Source: an uncultured Gammaproteobacteria bacterium (GTDB lineage: Bacteria > Pseudomonadota > Gammaproteobacteria > HK1). From it: a DNA stretch of 64,000 bases. The DNA is taken from contig CAMYJH010000022.1 in assembly GCA_947258715.1 (NCBI GenBank), positions 62,001 to 126,000 of the forward strand, written 5' to 3'. The notes beneath the pieces were generated by a model. The model was not told where the DNA came from, did no database searches, and was given only the letters and a program-made list of their open reading frames with translations. The translations under genes were made by a program, and so were the position numbers. Of this stretch, positions 61,220 to 64,000 are shown one piece after another; the stretch's first letter is position 1; each line of letters opens with the position of its first letter.

Positions 61220-63679
61220 TCATGCCCGCATCCGTTGCCCCGTCGGGTCGTACATGGCCCTCAAGCTCGCCTCGGCGGGGACGCGCTCACCGCCGACGTC
61301 GATCTCGAATTTTCCGCTGTTGATATAGTCCCGGCTCACGCCCTCGTCGCATTCGACGTAGCCCAAGCCCACCGATCCGCCGAGGGTATGACCGTAGTTG
61401 CCCGAGGTGAGGTGGCCGACGATCTCGCCGTCACGCAGTATCGGTTCGTGGTGGTAAAGCATGGCTTCGGGGTCCTGCAGCAGGAACTGGAGCATTCGCT
61501 TCTTCAAAGGCTTCTCGGTTTCCATCTGTCTGGCCAAAGCGTCACGGCCGATGAACGGAATGTTCTTTTCGAAGTCGCAGACGAAGCGCATGCCGGCTTC
61601 CAGCGGCGTGTCTTCGTCGCCGATGTCGTGTCCGAAGTGAAGAAACTTTTTCTCCATCCGGCAGGAGTCCAGCGCGTGCATGCCCGCAAGCTTCAGCCCG
61701 GGTGACCCGCCGGCGGCGATCAGCTGCTCGAACGCGTGCCCCATCATGTCGGTCGGGAAATAGAGCTCGAAGCCGAGCTCGCCCACGTAGGAAACGCGAA
61801 ACGCCCGGCCCACGGCGCATCCGATTTCGATGGGTTTGAACGTTCCGAAGGCAAAATTCTCAGCCGAAAGATTCAGATCGGTGATGGACTGAAGCAAAGC
61901 GCGGCTGTCCGGCCCCATCAGCCCCAGCACGCCGAAAGCGGAAGTCACGTCGGTCACGCTGCAGTGATCGTCGTCGGGAATGTTTCGCCGCAGCCAGTCC
62001 AGGTCCCGCAGGGTGACGACGGCGCCGCTGACGACGAAATATTCTGTTTCGGATATGCGGGTGACGGTGAGATCCGCCTCGATGCCGCCGCGCTGGTTGA
62101 GCCAGTGGGTGTAGACGATACGCCCGGGCGCAACGTCCACGTTGGCTGTGCAAATCCGCTGCAGGTTGTCACAGGCGTGGCGCCCCTGAAGCAGATACTT
62201 GGAAAAGCTGGACTGATCGAACAGCACGCACTGCTCCCGCGCCGCTCGGTGCTCCTCGGCGGAATAGGGGAACCAGTTCTGCTTGCCGAAGCTGTACTCG
62301 TACTCGGGATCGACCCCCTCGGGCGCAAACCAGTTGGGACGCTCCCAGCCCGCGACCTCGCCGAAGCAGGCATTGTGTGCCTCCAGGCAGTGGTGCAGCG
62401 GGGAATGACGCACGCCCCGGGCGGTGGCGTACTGGCGATAGGGATAATGTCGCTCGTAAAGCAGGCCCAAGGTTTCCGACACCCGCGCCTTGAGAAACTT
62501 TTCCGTGCCGTGGAAGGGATACATGCGGCGCGGATCGTTGCCCCACAAATCCATCGGCGGGTGGCCTTTGTCCATCCACTCGGCCAGTGCCTTGCCCACG
62601 CCGCCGGCGGACTGGAGGCCGACGGAATTGAGCCCGGCGGCAATATAAAAGTTCTGCACTTCCGGAGCTTCACCCAGATGAAACTGATCGTCGGGGGTGA
62701 AGCTCTCGGGGCCGCAGAAGAAGCTGCGCCAGCCGACGTTTTGAAGCATCGGCACCCGCTGCATGGCGTCTTCCAGCACCGGCATCAGCTGCTCTTCGAC
62801 GTGCCCGGGCAGCTCGTCGAAGCAGAAGTCGTCCGGGATCGACTCCATCCTCAAAGGCCGGGCGCGCTTTTCGAAGGCGCCTACCAGAATACTGCCGGCG
62901 TCCTCGCGGTAATAAGCGCTCTTGTCGTGATCGCGCATGACCGGAAGGTCCGGCGGCAGGTCGTCGAGTTTCTCGGTGTGGGCGTAGTAATGCTCACACG
63001 CATATAGCGGTACGTTCACGCCGGCGAGCCTGCCGAGCTCGCGTGCCCACAGGCCGGCGCTGTTGACCAGGAACTCGGTGCGAATCTCGCCCTGGTCGGT
63101 AACCACGGCGGCCACTTTTCGTCCGTCAAGGCGAATGCCGGTGACCTTCACCCCCTCTAGGCATTGGGCGCCCTGCTGCCGCGCACCCTTGATGAACGCC
63201 TGCACTACGTCCACCGGGCTTGCCTGCCCATCCTGCGGCACCCAGGTGCCGCCCAGCAGATCGTCGGTTTTCAGCAGCGGGTAGAGGGACTTGATCTCCT
63301 CCGCGGTGACTACTTCGACCCGGGTGACGCCGAACGCGTTGTTCATGGCCGCGACCCGCTTCAGTTCCTCGAAGCGAGCCTCGCTGTGGGCGATGCTCAG
63401 GCTGCCCACCTGGCGAAACCCGGTGGACTGACCCGTTTCCGCTTCCAGCTCCGGCAGCAGCGCCATGGAGTATTCGCACAGCTTGGCCAGGCTCTCGTTG
63501 GCGCGCATGGTGCCGATCAGGCCGGCCGCGTGCCAGCTGGTGCCGCAGGCGAACTGGCGGCGCTCCAGCAGCACCACCTCGCTCCAGCCGAGCTTGGCCA
63601 AGTGATAGGCGACGCTGGCGCCGATGACGCCGCCGCCGATGACAACGGCGCTGGCTTGTTCTGGGATCTGGACGCTCAT
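61220..63679 (-). CDS. dimethylglycine/sarcosine dehydrogenase-type flavoprotein with GcvT-like domain
   Basis: FAD-dependent oxidoreductase of 819 residues that probably demethylates an N-methylglycine and passes the one-carbon unit to tetrahydrofolate. The N-terminal DAO-type domain starts with the FAD motif VVIGGGVIGASVAYH (GGGVIG at about 15-20), then CGTSWHAAGLIG, a possible flavin attachment region. The C-terminal half is a GcvT-type aminomethyltransferase domain (from about 440; VGELGFELYFPTDMMGHAFEQL, YGHTLGGSVGLGYV). Length matches dimethylglycine dehydrogenase (about 815-860). GGAGAAAGAAGAACC precedes the ATG at 63679. It is the only gene here with a direct formaldehyde-equivalent product and complements fhs. 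Confidence 0.9.
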   Translation of the reverse strand: MSVQIPEQASAVVIGGGVIGASVAYHLAKLGWSEVVLLERRQFACGTSWHAAGLIGTMRANESLAKLCEYSMALLPELEAETGQSTGFRQVGSLSIAHSEARFEELKRVAAMNNAFGVTRVEVVTAEEIKSLYPLLKTDDLLGGTWVPQDGQASPVDVVQAFIKGARQQGAQCLEGVKVTGIRLDGRKVAAVVTDQGEIRTEFLVNSAGLWARELGRLAGVNVPLYACEHYYAHTEKLDDLPPDLPVMRDHDKSAYYREDAGSILVGAFEKRARPLRMESIPDDFCFDELPGHVEEQLMPVLEDAMQRVPMLQNVGWRSFFCGPESFTPDDQFHLGEAPEVQNFYIAAGLNSVGLQSAGGVGKALAEWMDKGHPPMDLWGNDPRRMYPFHGTEKFLKARVSETLGLLYERHYPYRQYATARGVRHSPLHHCLEAHNACFGEVAGWERPNWFAPEGVDPEYEYSFGKQNWFPYSAEEHRAAREQCVLFDQSSFSKYLLQGRHACDNLQRICTANVDVAPGRIVYTHWLNQRGGIEADLTVTRISETEYFVVSGAVVTLRDLDWLRRNIPDDDHCSVTDVTSAFGVLGLMGPDSRALLQSITDLNLSAENFAFGTFKPIEIGCAVGRAFRVSYVGELGFELYFPTDMMGHAFEQLIAAGGSPGLKLAGMHALDSCRMEKKFLHFGHDIGDEDTPLEAGMRFVCDFEKNIPFIGRDALARQMETEKPLKKRMLQFLLQDPEAMLYHHEPILRDGEIVGHLTSGNYGHTLGGSVGLGYVECDEGVSRDYINSGKFEIDVGGERVPAEASLRAMYDPTGQRMRA

Positions 63680-64000
63680 GGTTCTTCTTTCTCCTGGTTT
63701 TCGGTACTGGCGTTACGGCGAGGGGAGCGTGCGGCCACGGCACAGCATACGCCCCGCCAGCCGCGCGGGAAGATCCAGACCGGACGGTGGTATCGGCACA
63801 GCCGGGGCCAGCGCATCCAGCGCGTTTACATTGCCAAAGCCGCCCCGCGGAGTCGAGCCGTGGTTTTGGAAACGCGCGACAAATGCCTATGAACCAGGGC
63901 GCGTCCGCACAAAAACCAAAAATCGTCATTCCCGCGAATGCGGGAATCCAGTCAATAAGGGGTATGGACCGGGCACATGGTTTACACATGAAACCGGGCA
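63680..64000. other. intergenic region at the right edge
   Basis: 321 bp with no supported gene. It holds the fourth ATTCCCGC palindrome (63928-63947) and, presumably, the promoter of the flavoprotein gene. Frames crossing it are shadows. Confidence 0.6.
63928..63947. repeat. dispersed ATTCCCGC palindrome, copy 4
   Basis: ATTCCCGC-GAAT-GCGGGAAT, perfect 8-bp arms, preceded by CGTC and followed by CCAGTC as in copies 1 and 2. Confidence 0.85.

Overview
The window is a GC-rich bacterial chromosome segment from a member of the Pseudomonadota, most likely a gammaproteobacterium or a close relative. Evidence: a Pseudomonas-like arginine/ornithine (aot-type) ABC cluster, a glutamine-dependent NAD synthase, AI-2E/PerM and TRAP transporters, several OmpR/EnvZ-type regulators, and a REP-like palindrome (41259-41284) of the kind common in Pseudomonas. 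No genus is assigned. No rRNA, tRNA, CRISPR array, phage or intact insertion sequence was seen.

Layout. 1-3811 (minus): polyamine-type ABC uptake operon with two tandem substrate-binding proteins; the permease runs off the left edge. 4239-7779 (plus): hydroxyacid dehydrogenase, class I glutamine amidotransferase and formate-tetrahydrofolate ligase. 7933-10120 (minus): VWA/CoxE-like protein and MoxR ATPase. 10238-11837 (plus): methyltransferase and HAD phosphatase. 11843-12138: a small palindromic mobile element with a second element nested in it. 12436-15098 (plus): repeat lipoprotein with a peptidoglycan-binding domain, thioredoxin-like protein and secreted trypsin-like protease. 15123-20186 (minus): response regulator, LysM-FecR protein and CHASE2 histidine kinase. 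20964-24206: membrane PAS-GGDEF-EAL protein. 24461-26089 (minus): glutamine amidotransferase and HAD hydrolase. 26241-30714 (plus): aot-like deacylase plus basic amino acid ABC transporter. 30910-33020: divergent lipoprotein and FG-GAP-like secreted protein. 33081-36627: threonine aldolase, SDR and class III aminotransferase. 36716-38751: zinc metallopeptidase translationally coupled to an ATP-grasp ligase. 39031-42039 (minus): divergent peptide deformylase and a two-component pair. 42198-49510 (minus): amine catabolic operon (glutamine-synthetase-like ligase, SDR, aldehyde dehydrogenase, iron alcohol dehydrogenase, aldehyde dehydrogenase, DUF1989 protein), divergent from a TRAP transporter (49917-53025). 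53107-60596: PerM exporter, NAD synthase, alpha/beta hydrolase, TPR protein, methyltransferase and MFS transporter. 61220-63679 (minus): dimethylglycine/sarcosine dehydrogenase-type flavoprotein.

The common theme is uptake and oxidation of small amines and amino acids (polyamines, arginine/ornithine, glutamylated amines, N-methylglycines), with one-carbon handling through tetrahydrofolate (formate-THF ligase, GcvT-domain dehydrogenase, threonine aldolase).

Intergenic DNA is unusually rich in repeats: three copies of a GCATCAC heptamer element, which supplies the stop codons of two genes; two copies of a triple-hairpin element, one nested inside a MITE; four ATTCCCGC palindromes; a 43-bp minisatellite; and two REP-like hairpins. 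No clear-cut new defence or biosynthetic system was recognised. The best candidates for undescribed biology are the metallopeptidase/ATP-grasp pair, the repeat lipoprotein island, the CHASE2/LysM-FecR signalling operon and the nested repeat element.
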